Assembly (NCBI GenBank): GCA_913062525.1
Contig: CAJXWA010000006.1
Location: 1 to 51,663 of the forward strand
DNA length: 51,663 nucleotides
Direction of reading: 5' to 3'
Source: an uncultured Alphaproteobacteria bacterium
Lineage (GTDB): Bacteria; Pseudomonadota; Alphaproteobacteria; Sneathiellales; Sneathiellaceae
Within the stretch, counting starts at the first letter, position 1. Each line of letters starts with the position of its first letter. Position numbers and translations under genes: made by a program. Below the pieces are notes generated by a model. The model saw only the letters and a list, made by a program, of their open reading frames with translations. It did no database searches and had not been told where the DNA came from. Below, one piece after another: positions 1 to 8,995 of this stretch.

Positions 1-114
1 AGTTAATAAAGTATTAATAAAGCTAGTCACTCAGAGGCTTCTAGGCAAGGAAACAAATATAAATTTTTGATTTTTAAGTTCTTTTTTGCCCAATGCTTGG
101 ATAAAAGTAACCCT

Positions 115-963
115 ATGACCATAGTTACTCGCTTCGCGCCCAGCCCAACGGGACATCTACATGTTGGACATGCCTACTCTGCCTCTCTTGCCTATAAACA
201 GGCCAGGGAGGGATCGGGACGATTCTTACTGAGAATGGAAGATATCGATCAGACCCGCTGCCGCTCTGAATATGAGGGGGTCATTTATGATGATCTGAAA
301 TGGCTTGGTCTGACATGGGAAGAACCTGTCAGAAAGCAAAGCGAGCATATGGATGATTATGCGGCAGTTCTAGATCGACTGTTTGAACGCGGCCTTATTT
401 ATCCTTGTTTTTGTACGCGCAGGGAAATCACAGTAGAAATTGCCCGCAGTTATTCAGCGCCACATGGTCCAGAAGGTCCACTATATCCGGGAACCTGCAA
501 ATCATTATCCCATAGAGAACGGGATCAAAAATTTGAACAAGAGAAGCCGTATGCTTTGCGCTTAGATATGGCGGCGGCATTAAAACTCGTTGATGTGTCG
601 CAGCTCTTCTTCCAAGAAACAGACAAAGGGACAATTCAATGTAACCCCCTAAAGTTTGGGGATGTTGTTCTTGCGCGAAAAGACACGCCAACAAGTTATC
701 ATTTGGCAGTGACTCTTGATGATGCATTTCAAGGGGTGACACTTGTTGTGCGCGGACAAGACCTTTTCGATGCGACCCATTTACACCGCTTGTTACAGCA
801 TTTACTGGATTTACCAACGCCGCGATATATGCATCACGGGCTGGTCTCGGATATGAAAGGCCAACGCCTTGCAAAACGAGATAAGTCGGTGACCTTGCAA
901 GTAATTCGAGAAAATGGTTACTCTCAGTCAGATGTTCGAAAATTGATCGGCTTCAAAATATAA
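115..963 (+). CDS. gluQ: Glutamyl-Q tRNA(Asp) synthetase
   Basis: Truncated glutamyl-tRNA synthetase paralogue (282 aa) that activates glutamate and attaches it to the queuosine base at the wobble position of tRNA-Asp; it lacks the anticodon-binding domain of GltX, which fits its length. The class I HIGH motif is HVGH (residues 16-19, after FAPSPTG), a zinc-type CFC...YPGTC cluster follows near residues 100-140, and the KMSKS equivalent is KRDKS near the C-terminus. The frame is open upstream to a TTG at 67, but homology begins at the ATG at 115 (MTIVTRFAPSPTG). It is followed after 22 bp by a MAPEG gene on the same strand. Function is assigned from family motifs with high confidence. Confidence 0.93.
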   Translation: MTIVTRFAPSPTGHLHVGHAYSASLAYKQAREGSGRFLLRMEDIDQTRCRSEYEGVIYDDLKWLGLTWEEPVRKQSEHMDDYAAVLDRLFERGLIYPCFCTRREITVEIARSYSAPHGPEGPLYPGTCKSLSHRERDQKFEQEKPYALRLDMAAALKLVDVSQLFFQETDKGTIQCNPLKFGDVVLARKDTPTSYHLAVTLDDAFQGVTLVVRGQDLFDATHLHRLLQHLLDLPTPRYMHHGLVSDMKGQRLAKRDKSVTLQVIRENGYSQSDVRKLIGFKI

Positions 964-985
964 AGAAACGAAAAAGGTAAATGCC

Positions 986-1399
986 ATGATTTCTGTTACG
1001 ATTACGCCTGTTTATGTGGCGCTTACAGCGCTTCTGATGCTGGTACTTTCGGTCAAGGTTTCGAAAATGCGGCTGAAGCATGGCGTATCTCTTGGGGACG
1101 GCGGGGAGGCGGCTGTTAATCTCGCAATTCGGGGATTTGGAAATCTTACGGAATATGCGCCAATTATTCTTGCTCTATTGTTGATGATGGAGCTTCAGGG
1201 AATTGGCGCGATTTGGCTTCACGCTTTTGGTATCGCATTCCTAGTTGCCCGTGTGATGCATCCCCTTGCCCTTTATGATCAAAGAAGCGCGCCAAAGTGG
1301 AAACTCTTGACGCGGCAGTTTGCAGCAACGGCCACATTGGTTCTTCTTCTCGTTGGTGGGCTGACGGTGTTGTATTCTGCCTTGTCGTCGATGATCTAA
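986..1399 (+). CDS. MAPEG family membrane protein
   Basis: A 137-residue protein with about four hydrophobic segments (residues roughly 5-22, 50-70, 72-90 and 112-133) and the MAPEG-type pattern of an early membrane helix followed by a polar loop with RxxHG (RLKHG) and a conserved N-x-x-E-Y-A-P segment (NLTEYAPI). MAPEG proteins include microsomal glutathione transferases and relatives; most bacterial members have no proven substrate, so only the family is claimed. An AAAAAGG ribosome-binding site sits about 5 bp upstream of the ATG. Likely cotranscribed with gluQ and ended by the hairpin at 1408-1442. Confidence 0.85.
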   Translation: MISVTITPVYVALTALLMLVLSVKVSKMRLKHGVSLGDGGEAAVNLAIRGFGNLTEYAPIILALLLMMELQGIGAIWLHAFGIAFLVARVMHPLALYDQRSAPKWKLLTRQFAATATLVLLLVGGLTVLYSALSSMI

Positions 1400-1407
1400 A
1401 TCAGAGA

Positions 1408-1442
1408 CTAGATGAGCCCGCCTGAATTACGGGCTCATCTAG
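1408..1442. terminator. Bidirectional hairpin between MAPEG gene and ecm
   Basis: A perfect 13-bp inverted repeat (CTAGATGAGCCCG, 9-nt loop, then its complement) lies between the stops of two convergent genes. T-runs are poor on both sides, so termination strength is uncertain, but the position fits a shared terminator. Confidence 0.7.
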
Positions 1443-1445
1443 AAT

Positions 1446-3461
1446 TTATGACTTGTTGTCGCTGTCGACAATGATATCGACCATATCGGACATGATGTCG
1501 TTCATATGGAAATCTTTCGGCGTGTAAACAGCCGAAACACCCTTCTTCTTTAGAAGTTCTGCGTCTTCGGGTGGAATAATACCACCGACAACCACTGGAA
1601 TGTGACTAAGGCCTGCGGATTTCAACTTTTCTACAACATCTGTTGCGAGGGAGATGTGAGAGCCAGATAAAATTGACAGGCCGACCACGTGAACATTCTC
1701 ATTTAATGCGGCGTTGACAATTTGTTCAGGTGTTAGGCGAATGCCTTCATAGACAACCTCCATACCGCTATCACGGGCAGCTACGGCGATTTGTTCCGCG
1801 CCGTTTGAATGTCCGTCTAGCCCAGGTTTTCCAACCAGGACTTTCAAGGGCCGGCCCATGATTTTGGCGGCTTCACTGACTTTTTCTCTCAGTTCGTCAA
1901 TATCATCGCCGCTACTGTTGGAAGCCGCACCACTGACACCCGTTGGGGCGCGGTATTCGCCGTATATGGTGCGTAATGTTTCAGACCATTCGCCGGTCGT
2001 AACGCCAGCTTTTGCGGCGGCGATTGACGGCGGCATAATATTGTCGCCTTTTGTCGCGGCGGCTTTTAGATCCGCAAGGGCCTTATTCACTTTGCCTTGA
2101 TCACGGCCTGCGCGCCATTGCTGCAGCCGTTCAATTTGCTCAGTTTCTGCTTTTGGATCAACCGTCATGATCCCGCCGTCCCCGTCTTGGGTGAGCGGCG
2201 AGGGGGTGCTTTCGGTAAATTTATTCACGCCGATAACGGGAAGTGCACCTGAGATCACGGATTGAACCCGTTTTGTGTTGGATCTCACCAGCGATTCTTT
2301 CAAATAACCAGACTCGACTGCCGCAACCGCACCGCCGAGTTTTTCAATGTGGGCAAGTTCTTCACGTGCCGCGGCTTTCAGTTCTTCAACTTTCCGGTCA
2401 ATTTCAACGGATCCTTCAAAAATATCTCCATATTCGAGAAGGTCAGTTTCAAAAGCGACGATTTGCTGCAACCGTAAAGACCACTGTTGATCCCAAGGGC
2501 GCGGCAAACCAAGGGCTTCATTCCACGCTGGGAGCTGGACCGCGCGGGCACGAGCATTTTTTGACAATGTCACCGCGAGCATTTCCAGCAAAATTCGGTA
2601 CACATTATTTTCAGGCTGTTGCTCGGTTAGGCCAAGAGAGTTGACTTGGACGCCATAGCGAAAGCGGCGGAATTTTTCGTTTTGAACGTCGTAGCGCTCT
2701 AGCAGGATTTCATCCCACAGATCGACAAAGGCGCGCATTTTGCACATTTCGGTTATGAAACGAATACCGGCATTTACAAAGAAACTGATACGTCCGGTAG
2801 CCGCTGGGAAATCCGCTTCGCTGATTTGTCCAGATTCTTGAACGGCATCCAAAACAGAGATCGCAGTGGCAAGAGCGAAGGAAAGCTCCTGAATTGGCGT
2901 CGCGCCAGCCTCTTGCAGGTGGTAGGAGCACACATTTGTTGGGTTCCACTTGGGGACTTCCAAATAAGTGAAGCTGACCACATCAGTAATGAGTTTCATA
3001 CTCGGGCCCGGCGGAAAGATGTAGGTTCCGCGCGAGAGATACTCTTTAATGATGTCGTTTTGAACAGTTCCTTGCAGCGTCTTGCGATCTGCGCCTTGTT
3101 CTTCCGCCACAGCGACATAAAGCGCCAGCAGCCAAGCTGAAGTCGCATTGATTGTCATGGACGTGTTCATTTTTTCAAGGGGAATATCATGGAACAAGGT
3201 CCGCATGTCACCAAGATGACAAATGGGCACGCCGACCTTACCCACTTCTCCCGTTGCAAGGATATGGTCCGAATCGTAACCCGTTTGTGTGGGGAGGTCG
3301 AAGGCGACGGAGAGGCCTGTTTGGCCTTTTCCTAGATTGGTTTTGTACAATTCATTTGAGGCCGCAGCGGAGGAGTGCCCGGAGTAAGTTCGAAACAGCC
3401 AAGGTCTGTCTTTTTTGACTTCTGGGGACGCAGTTGCGGTATGGGCTTTACTGTCACTCAT
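1446..3461 (-). CDS. ecm: Ethylmalonyl-CoA mutase
   Basis: Coenzyme B12-dependent mutase (671 aa) that converts (2R)-ethylmalonyl-CoA to (2S)-methylsuccinyl-CoA in the ethylmalonyl-CoA pathway for acetyl-CoA assimilation. The N-terminal substrate-binding barrel starts with PWLFRTYSGHS and carries FDLPTQTGYDSD; the C-terminal cobalamin-binding domain (about residues 535-665) has the base-off signature LDGHSNG with the cobalt-ligand His near residue 551. It is about 50 residues shorter than typical methylmalonyl-CoA mutase large subunits, as expected for Ecm/MeaA. It diverges from ccr, which with mcd supports ecm rather than mcmA. The start is the ATG at 3461 with a GAAAG site upstream. The adenosylcobalamin cofactor could be supplied by the adenosyltransferase at 10435. 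An operator-like motif lies at 3536-3569. Confidence 0.94.
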   Translation of the reverse strand: MSDSKAHTATASPEVKKDRPWLFRTYSGHSSAAASNELYKTNLGKGQTGLSVAFDLPTQTGYDSDHILATGEVGKVGVPICHLGDMRTLFHDIPLEKMNTSMTINATSAWLLALYVAVAEEQGADRKTLQGTVQNDIIKEYLSRGTYIFPPGPSMKLITDVVSFTYLEVPKWNPTNVCSYHLQEAGATPIQELSFALATAISVLDAVQESGQISEADFPAATGRISFFVNAGIRFITEMCKMRAFVDLWDEILLERYDVQNEKFRRFRYGVQVNSLGLTEQQPENNVYRILLEMLAVTLSKNARARAVQLPAWNEALGLPRPWDQQWSLRLQQIVAFETDLLEYGDIFEGSVEIDRKVEELKAAAREELAHIEKLGGAVAAVESGYLKESLVRSNTKRVQSVISGALPVIGVNKFTESTPSPLTQDGDGGIMTVDPKAETEQIERLQQWRAGRDQGKVNKALADLKAAATKGDNIMPPSIAAAKAGVTTGEWSETLRTIYGEYRAPTGVSGAASNSSGDDIDELREKVSEAAKIMGRPLKVLVGKPGLDGHSNGAEQIAVAARDSGMEVVYEGIRLTPEQIVNAALNENVHVVGLSILSGSHISLATDVVEKLKSAGLSHIPVVVGGIIPPEDAELLKKKGVSAVYTPKDFHMNDIMSDMVDIIVDSDNKS

Positions 3462-3526
3462 AACAATCTTTCGTATACGGTTGCCATTTCGGATGCTTGT
3501 TTCTTATTTCTTCATCTAAATGTAAT

Positions 3527-3569
3527 ATCATAACTTTGTGCTGCAGTGCAAAAAAAACTTGCTTTGCAG
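3527..3569 (-). promoter_or_regulatory. Candidate ecm promoter with TTGTGC..GCAA operator
   Basis: On the minus strand a TATGAT-like -10 lies at 3527-3532. Three bases upstream of it is an imperfect palindrome, read on the plus strand as TTGTGC-TGCA-GTGCAA (3536-3551), followed by a related half-site TTGCTTTGCAG (3559-3569). The same motif and layout recur at the thiolase promoter (16160-16180). The -10 is weakly supported; the motif similarity is direct observation, its role is inference. Confidence 0.4.
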
Positions 3570-3705
3570 CGTCAGGCTTGTAATCTTCCTATTATCAACG
3601 CCTGAGTTACTTTTGGCTAAGAAAAAATGATGCGCTGCGGTAAAATTAAGAAAATGGGTAGAAATAAACCCGAGACCGCCCCTGTTTGATAAAAGGAAGT
3701 TTGTT

Positions 3706-5010
3706 ATGTCTGCCAGTGAAGTCGTTACCCCTACAGATAAAGTTGATCAAAGTTCAAATGCACCATTGAAGGATTTGTACGAAGTGGGAGAAATTCCGCC
3801 AGTAGGTCATGTCCCTTCCAAAATGTATGCGTGGACCATTCGCCGCGAGCGGCACGGTAATCCAGAAGACGCCATGCAGGTTGAAGTGGTTGATACGCCG
3901 AAACTTGATTCCCATGACGTTCTGATTTTGGTGATGGCCGCAGGTGTCAACTATAATGGTGTTTGGGCAGCCTTGGGCGAGCCGATTTCAGTTTTCGATG
4001 TACATAAAGAGCCGTATCACATTGCAGGCTCTGATGCGTCGGGCATTGTTTACGCTGTCGGTAGTAAAGTGACCCGCTTTAAAGTTGGCGATGAAATCGT
4101 TGTTCATTGTAACCAAGACGATGGTGATGATGAAGAATGTAATGGCGGCGATCCAATGTTCTCGCCTTCACAAAGAATTTGGGGTTACGAGACTCCCGAT
4201 GGATCTTTCGCCCAGTTTGCACGGGTTCAAGATCGTCAATTAATGCCTCGCCCGCAACATCTGACATGGGAAGAAAGCGCCTGTTACACGCTAACATTGG
4301 CCACTGCTTACCGCATGCTTTTCGGGCATCGCCCGCATATCCTACGTCCAGGTCATAATGTTCTGATTTGGGGCGCATCTGGCGGCCTTGGATCAATGGC
4401 TGTTCAAATTTGTGCCGCTGCAGGTGCAAATGCCATCGGTGTTATATCGGACGAGTCAAAACGTGATTTTGTTATGTCATTGGGTGCTAAGGGCGTCGTC
4501 AACAGAAATGACTTTGATTGCTGGGGCCAATTGCCAACAGTAAACGGAGATGATTTCGGCGCTTACATGAAGAAAACCCGCGAATTTGGGAAAGCGATAT
4601 GGGAAATTACGGGTAAAGGCAATGACGTTGATTTCGTTTTTGAACATCCCGGCGAACAAACATTCCCTGTTTCCTGTAATGTTGTGAAGCGTGGCGGAAT
4701 GGTTGTGTTTTGCGCAGGCACAACTGGATTTAACCTGACAATGGATGCCCGATTTGTATGGATGCGCCAAAAACGGATCCAAGGAAGCCATTTTGCAAAC
4801 CTGAAACAGGCAACACAAGCGAACAAATTGGTGATCGAACGTCGTATCGATCCTTGCATGTCTGAAGTGTTCTCATGGGATGATATTCCGCGCGCTCATA
4901 CAAAAATGCAGAACAATAAGCATAAACCGGGTAATATGGCTGTCCTGGTGTCTGCCAAACATCCTGGTCTTCGGACTTTGGAAGATGCAATTGAAGCTGG
5001 GAACTCTTAA
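3706..5010 (+). CDS. ccr: Crotonyl-CoA carboxylase/reductase
   Basis: Zinc-independent MDR-family enzyme (434 aa) that reductively carboxylates crotonyl-CoA with CO2 and NADPH to (2S)-ethylmalonyl-CoA, the signature step of the ethylmalonyl-CoA pathway. The nucleotide-binding loop is GASGGLGS (residues 223-230). CO2-pocket candidates are the Asn residues of VNYNG (82/84), the WGYET stretch (159-163) and His362 in GSHFANLKQ; which residue equals which in the characterised enzyme is from memory of the family. An AAGGAAG ribosome-binding site at 3693-3699 sits 6 bp before the ATG. It diverges from ecm and is followed 64 bp later by mcd. The trio makes the assignment near certain. Confidence 0.96.
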   Translation: MSASEVVTPTDKVDQSSNAPLKDLYEVGEIPPVGHVPSKMYAWTIRRERHGNPEDAMQVEVVDTPKLDSHDVLILVMAAGVNYNGVWAALGEPISVFDVHKEPYHIAGSDASGIVYAVGSKVTRFKVGDEIVVHCNQDDGDDEECNGGDPMFSPSQRIWGYETPDGSFAQFARVQDRQLMPRPQHLTWEESACYTLTLATAYRMLFGHRPHILRPGHNVLIWGASGGLGSMAVQICAAAGANAIGVISDESKRDFVMSLGAKGVVNRNDFDCWGQLPTVNGDDFGAYMKKTREFGKAIWEITGKGNDVDFVFEHPGEQTFPVSCNVVKRGGMVVFCAGTTGFNLTMDARFVWMRQKRIQGSHFANLKQATQANKLVIERRIDPCMSEVFSWDDIPRAHTKMQNNKHKPGNMAVLVSAKHPGLRTLEDAIEAGNS

Positions 5011-5074
5011 TTGAGCTCCCGTTTCTTCTGTTTTGGTTGATATCCCAATGAGAATAAGAAAAGTGTATTGAAAA

Positions 5075-6754
5075 ATGACAGACACGAATTCCCCCTTGGT
5101 TTTAGATGGGCTGGATGGCCTATGCGAAAGTGCCTTGCAAGCTGCGGAAACTCTGAAACAGCAAGCAATTAACAGCGTCGCCTCTTTTACACGTGGTGAA
5201 AATGGCCGTATCAGTGCCAAGCTTGTTGAAGAAAACCAGTATGCCACGCACGGGTTGGCTTGGGTTGTGACCTATGTTGAAACTTTGAAGGAAACTTTGA
5301 AGTGGACCCGTAGCCTGCAAGCTGAAGGTAAGCTTGGTGAACTTGAGCAACTTATGCTGCAAGCCGGGTTTGCGGAATATTTGAGCCAACTTACAGGCGG
5401 CATTCCAATGACACTTGGCGAAATTATTCGCCCGGCTGATTTGGGTGTTAAGGCGGACGTGCTTGATACTTTCAAAACGCCTGCGGTGACGCAATTGATA
5501 GAAGTTGGATATTCATCTGCTGTAAAGGAGCGCATTGCTGTTCTTGTTGCCGAAGGTATGGACAGTGGCCATTTTGGCGATCCGTGTCTGGATGAAACCT
5601 ACACAATGATCCGGGACCAGTTCCGCCGCTTCGCTGATGAAGAAGTGATGCCTTATGCCCATGAATGGCATTTAAAGGACGAGCTTATTCCACGCCCAAT
5701 CGTTGATAAGATGTCTGAACTTGGCGTGTTCGGTTTGACCGTTCCTGAAGAATTTGACGGTTTGGGTCTGGGCAAAATGTCCATGTGCGTGGTCTCTGAA
5801 GAACTGTCTCGTGGTTATATCGGCGTTGGCTCTCTTGGGACACGCTCTGAAATTGCGGCTGAACTAATCTTGACAGGTGGCACGCAAGCTCAAAAAGATA
5901 AGTGGTTACCGCTAATTGCATCAGGCGCCATTTTGCCAACAGCGGTGTTTACTGAACCGAATACTGGATCAGATTTAGCATCTCTTCGCACCCGTGCCGT
6001 TAAAGACGGTGATGTGTATAAAGTCACTGGTAACAAAACATGGATCACCCATGCGGCTCGCGCGGACATAATGACGTTACTTGCCCGGACCGACTCTAGC
6101 GAGCCAGGCTATAAAGGTCTGTCCATGTTCCTTGCTGAAAAACAGCATATGACTGAGGACGAGGATTTTCCAACCGAAGGCATGACCGGCGGCGAAATTG
6201 AAGTTCTTGGCTATCGCGGGATGAAAGAATATGAGCTGGGCTTCGATAATTTCGAAGTCAAAGCAGAAAACCTGCTGGGCGAAGAAGAAGGTAATGGCTT
6301 TAAACAACTGATGCAAACATTCGAAAGTGCCCGTATTCAAACGGCGGCTCGGGCATTGGGTGTTGCGCAAAACGCAATGGAATTGGGTCTTCGGTATGCG
6401 CTGGATCGGGTTCAGTTCTCCCGCCCGATTATTGAATTCCCACGGGTTGCAGGTAAACTCGCATGGATGTCCGTTGAAATTATGATGGCGCGTCAGCTCA
6501 CTTACGCATCCGCTCGTGCAAAAGACGAAGGTCGTCGCTGCGATCTTGAAGCTGGCATGGCTAAATTGCTTGGCGCGCGTGTTGCTTGGAGTGCGGCAGA
6601 TAATGCTTTGCAAATTCACGGCGGCAACGGGTTCGCCCTTGAATATCCCATCAGCCGGGTTCTTTGTGATGCGCGTATCCTCAATATTTTTGAGGGTGCA
6701 GGTGAAATCCAGGCGCAGGTTATTGCCCGCCGACTGCTTGAAGGTGCAAACTAA
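5075..6754 (+). CDS. mcd: (2S)-Methylsuccinyl-CoA dehydrogenase
   Basis: FAD-dependent acyl-CoA dehydrogenase (559 aa) that oxidises (2S)-methylsuccinyl-CoA to mesaconyl-CoA. Residues from about 160 onward are the usual acyl-CoA dehydrogenase fold (FTEPNTGSD flavin/substrate loop, C-terminal QIHGGNGF and IFEGAGEIQ with the likely catalytic Glu). The extra 150-residue N-terminal region is characteristic of Mcd and distinguishes it from ordinary 380-residue acyl-CoA dehydrogenases. It sits directly behind ccr, is probably cotranscribed, and ends in a strong terminator. Its electrons should pass to the ETF encoded at 11202-12880. Confidence 0.93.
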   Translation: MTDTNSPLVLDGLDGLCESALQAAETLKQQAINSVASFTRGENGRISAKLVEENQYATHGLAWVVTYVETLKETLKWTRSLQAEGKLGELEQLMLQAGFAEYLSQLTGGIPMTLGEIIRPADLGVKADVLDTFKTPAVTQLIEVGYSSAVKERIAVLVAEGMDSGHFGDPCLDETYTMIRDQFRRFADEEVMPYAHEWHLKDELIPRPIVDKMSELGVFGLTVPEEFDGLGLGKMSMCVVSEELSRGYIGVGSLGTRSEIAAELILTGGTQAQKDKWLPLIASGAILPTAVFTEPNTGSDLASLRTRAVKDGDVYKVTGNKTWITHAARADIMTLLARTDSSEPGYKGLSMFLAEKQHMTEDEDFPTEGMTGGEIEVLGYRGMKEYELGFDNFEVKAENLLGEEEGNGFKQLMQTFESARIQTAARALGVAQNAMELGLRYALDRVQFSRPIIEFPRVAGKLAWMSVEIMMARQLTYASARAKDEGRRCDLEAGMAKLLGARVAWSAADNALQIHGGNGFALEYPISRVLCDARILNIFEGAGEIQAQVIARRLLEGAN

Positions 6755-6772
6755 CTCACCCTCATCGATGAT

Positions 6773-6808
6773 AAAAAGAGCGTGCTTTTTTAAGCGCGCT
6801 CTTTTTTT
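6773..6808 (+). terminator. Rho-independent terminator after mcd
   Basis: AAAAAGAGCGTGC and GCGCGCTCTTTTTTT form a stem around a T-rich loop with a run of seven T at the end, 19 bp after the mcd stop. The A-tract before the stem could allow action on the other strand as well. Confidence 0.88.
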
Positions 6809-6868
6809 GTCTTGTTGAAGTGTTCCATGCTGCTTATCGTCCCTTTTAGACGAGGGAGAATATTCAGT

Positions 6869-8152
6869 ATGTCCATGAAAACGACACCGTATTGGTGGGA
6901 AGACGAGCCGCGTGAAGCCGCCTCCAAAATTGCGCCGCCGGCGAAAGTAGATGTTGCCATTGTAGGGGCCGGATATACGGGTCTGTCTGCGGCATTAGTT
7001 CTTGCCCGTTCTGGATTGTCTGTTGCCGTTTTTGAGGCAGGGCAATTGGGAGAAGGTGCGAGCTCCAGAAATGGCGGCATGGTCGGGCCCAGTTTTCATA
7101 AACTGGGTATCGCAGGGCTGAAGGCTCAATACGGCGTTGATAAAACCAATGAAATATTGAAAGAGAGCGTGGGTTTTGTTGATTTTCTAGAAGATTTCTT
7201 GAAAACTGAAAAGATTGACGCGGACTTTAAACGAACGGGTCGCTTCCTAGGTGCTCTAAAACCTGCCCATTATGACACCATGGCTGCAGGCCTTGAAGAC
7301 CTTCAAACCGCCTGTGGCGTGAAGGGTGAAATGGTAACAAACAGCGCCCTTGAAAGCGAAACGGGTTCTGCAAAGTTCTTCGGCGGGCTTGTCTTCCACC
7401 AAGACGGAGGACTTCACCCAGCAAAATATCATTCAGGACTGGTGGCAAAAGTGCGGGAGGCGGGCGTTGTTATTCTTGATCATACCCCCGTTGGAAAAGT
7501 CGAAAAAATGGCAGCGGGTCTCATCCTCACAACGCCCAATGGGCAAACCACTGCAGATAAGGTCGCCATTTGCACAAATGGATATACGGGATCTGCTTTC
7601 AAAGAATTTAAACGCAGAATATTGCCCTTACGCAGCGCTATTATAGCAACTGAACCGTTAGCTCCGGAAGTTATGAAGCGACTTATGCCCAAACACCGGA
7701 TGCAAGGGGATAGCCGGCGACTATTTGCGTATTACCGTCCATCGCCAGATGGGAGCCGTATTTTGTTTGGGGGACGTGCGACGGGCTTGAAGGATGCGCC
7801 GAATAAAAATGCTGCCCTGCTTCATCGGTCAATGTGTGAAATTTACCCTGAACTTAACACTACAAAAATTAGCCACGTGTGGTCCGGGTTGGTTGCGTAT
7901 ACATTTGATCATTCACCCCACATTGGAAAAATTGGCGATCTTCACTTTGCCATGGGTTATTGCGGATCTGGGGTTGCGCGTTCCACCTATTTTGGGACAA
8001 AACTCGGACACAAAATTTTAGGCCAAGAAGAATTGGGGCATACGTCTTTTGATGAAATGCCCCTTAAAGGTAAGCCGTTTTATAACGGATCACCATGGTT
8101 TATGCCTGCTGTTTTAAGCTGGCATAGGGCCGCTGATCGGTTAGGGCTGTGA
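6869..8152 (+). CDS. FAD-dependent amine/amino-acid oxidase (DAO/PuuB-like)
   Basis: A 427-residue flavoprotein of the DAO family. A Rossmann FAD-binding motif VGAGYTGLSAAL lies near residue 33, followed by EAGQLGEGASSRNGG, typical of gamma-glutamylputrescine oxidase-like enzymes. The C-terminal FAD-contact region has GYCGSGVARS. The exact amine or amino-acid substrate cannot be told from sequence; no puu genes are nearby. Start at the ATG at 6869, 10 bp after a GAGGGAG site; the frame is open upstream to a TTG at 6812 inside the mcd terminator region, which is not credible. The 3' end overlaps the convergent YihY gene by 12 bp. Confidence 0.85.
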   Translation: MSMKTTPYWWEDEPREAASKIAPPAKVDVAIVGAGYTGLSAALVLARSGLSVAVFEAGQLGEGASSRNGGMVGPSFHKLGIAGLKAQYGVDKTNEILKESVGFVDFLEDFLKTEKIDADFKRTGRFLGALKPAHYDTMAAGLEDLQTACGVKGEMVTNSALESETGSAKFFGGLVFHQDGGLHPAKYHSGLVAKVREAGVVILDHTPVGKVEKMAAGLILTTPNGQTTADKVAICTNGYTGSAFKEFKRRILPLRSAIIATEPLAPEVMKRLMPKHRMQGDSRRLFAYYRPSPDGSRILFGGRATGLKDAPNKNAALLHRSMCEIYPELNTTKISHVWSGLVAYTFDHSPHIGKIGDLHFAMGYCGSGVARSTYFGTKLGHKILGQEELGHTSFDEMPLKGKPFYNGSPWFMPAVLSWHRAADRLGL

Positions 8153-8974
8153 CTTGCGTTTTTCTTCCAGACCGAGCACTGCCGTAATTGCAGCGCCCAA
8201 AAGCACAAGGATCCAGCTAAAATACAGCCAGATCAAAAATAGCGGTAAGATTGCAAGCGCCCCGTAAATAACTTGATAGCTTGGGAAGTAGACGAGATAG
8301 AGTTTAAAGATTTGTTTCCCAAGCACGAATAGGGACGCGGCCACTGCCGCACCATGAACGGCATGTTGCCATTTAACTTTTGCTGCGGGCACCAACCTGT
8401 ACAGGAGGAAAAATGTTATGAAACATAGTAAAAACGGAATGAAAAAGGTGAAATACCCAGCGTAGGATGAGATCTCTAATCCGCTGGCTTTTTCCGTCAA
8501 GTTGGATACCCACTTGAAAAGCGTAAGGCTCGTAGAAAGCCCGATTGGTCCCAGTAGGATAAGTAGAAAATATACGAACAGGCGTTTGAATAAATTACGA
8601 GTGGCGCCGGATTGCCAGATTTGAGCAAAACTACGTTCAATGCTCAAAAATAACAAAAGCGCCGTTATGGCTAACCCACCGAGCCCCAAATAGGTGAGTT
8701 GTTCTGCGTTGAGCACAATATCTTGCAGAAAATCATATGCGTGAGCGATTGTCGTCGGCAGAAAGTTATCAAAAAGAAAAAAAAGGATGTCCTCTTGCAG
8801 AGTGTAGAAGGCATCAACATAAGTGAGAAGAGATAATCCCAAAACCACCAAGGGCACTAGGGCGAGCAAAGTCTGATAACTCAGCGCTGTTGCCATTTGA
8901 AGGCAATTTTGTTTCACAAAATGTTTAGCAATTTGAGCGCATAATATTCGAAATCGAATGAGAGCATCTGGCAT
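8141..8974 (-). CDS. YihY/BrkB family inner membrane protein
   Basis: A 277-residue polytopic membrane protein of the YihY/BrkB family. It begins with a short cytoplasmic segment and the family motif ALSYQTLLALVPL, then about six membrane helices and a short basic C-terminus (EEKRKSQP). YihY was once called ribonuclease BN in error; its role is not established. The ATG at 8974 has GGGAG nine bases upstream; an in-frame ATG at 8983 would add MKN but lies directly on that site. It overlaps the convergent FAD oxidoreductase by 12 bp and lies just behind the minus-strand oxidoreductase at 8996. Confidence 0.87.
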   Translation of the reverse strand: MPDALIRFRILCAQIAKHFVKQNCLQMATALSYQTLLALVPLVVLGLSLLTYVDAFYTLQEDILFFLFDNFLPTTIAHAYDFLQDIVLNAEQLTYLGLGGLAITALLLFLSIERSFAQIWQSGATRNLFKRLFVYFLLILLGPIGLSTSLTLFKWVSNLTEKASGLEISSYAGYFTFFIPFLLCFITFFLLYRLVPAAKVKWQHAVHGAAVAASLFVLGKQIFKLYLVYFPSYQVIYGALAILPLFLIWLYFSWILVLLGAAITAVLGLEEKRKSQP

Positions 8975-8995
8975 GTTTTTCATCTCCCAAGGATC

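Noticed and set aside
1-114. Direct repeat TTAATAAAG (3-11 and 14-22) before gluQ as part of an element
   Set aside because: Two AT-rich copies at the window edge are not enough to call a repeat or origin; no DnaA boxes or integration marks seen.
2243-2644. 133-codon plus-strand frame inside ecm
   Set aside because: Antisense to a highly conserved enzyme; composition is that of the complementary strand of ecm with no family pattern.
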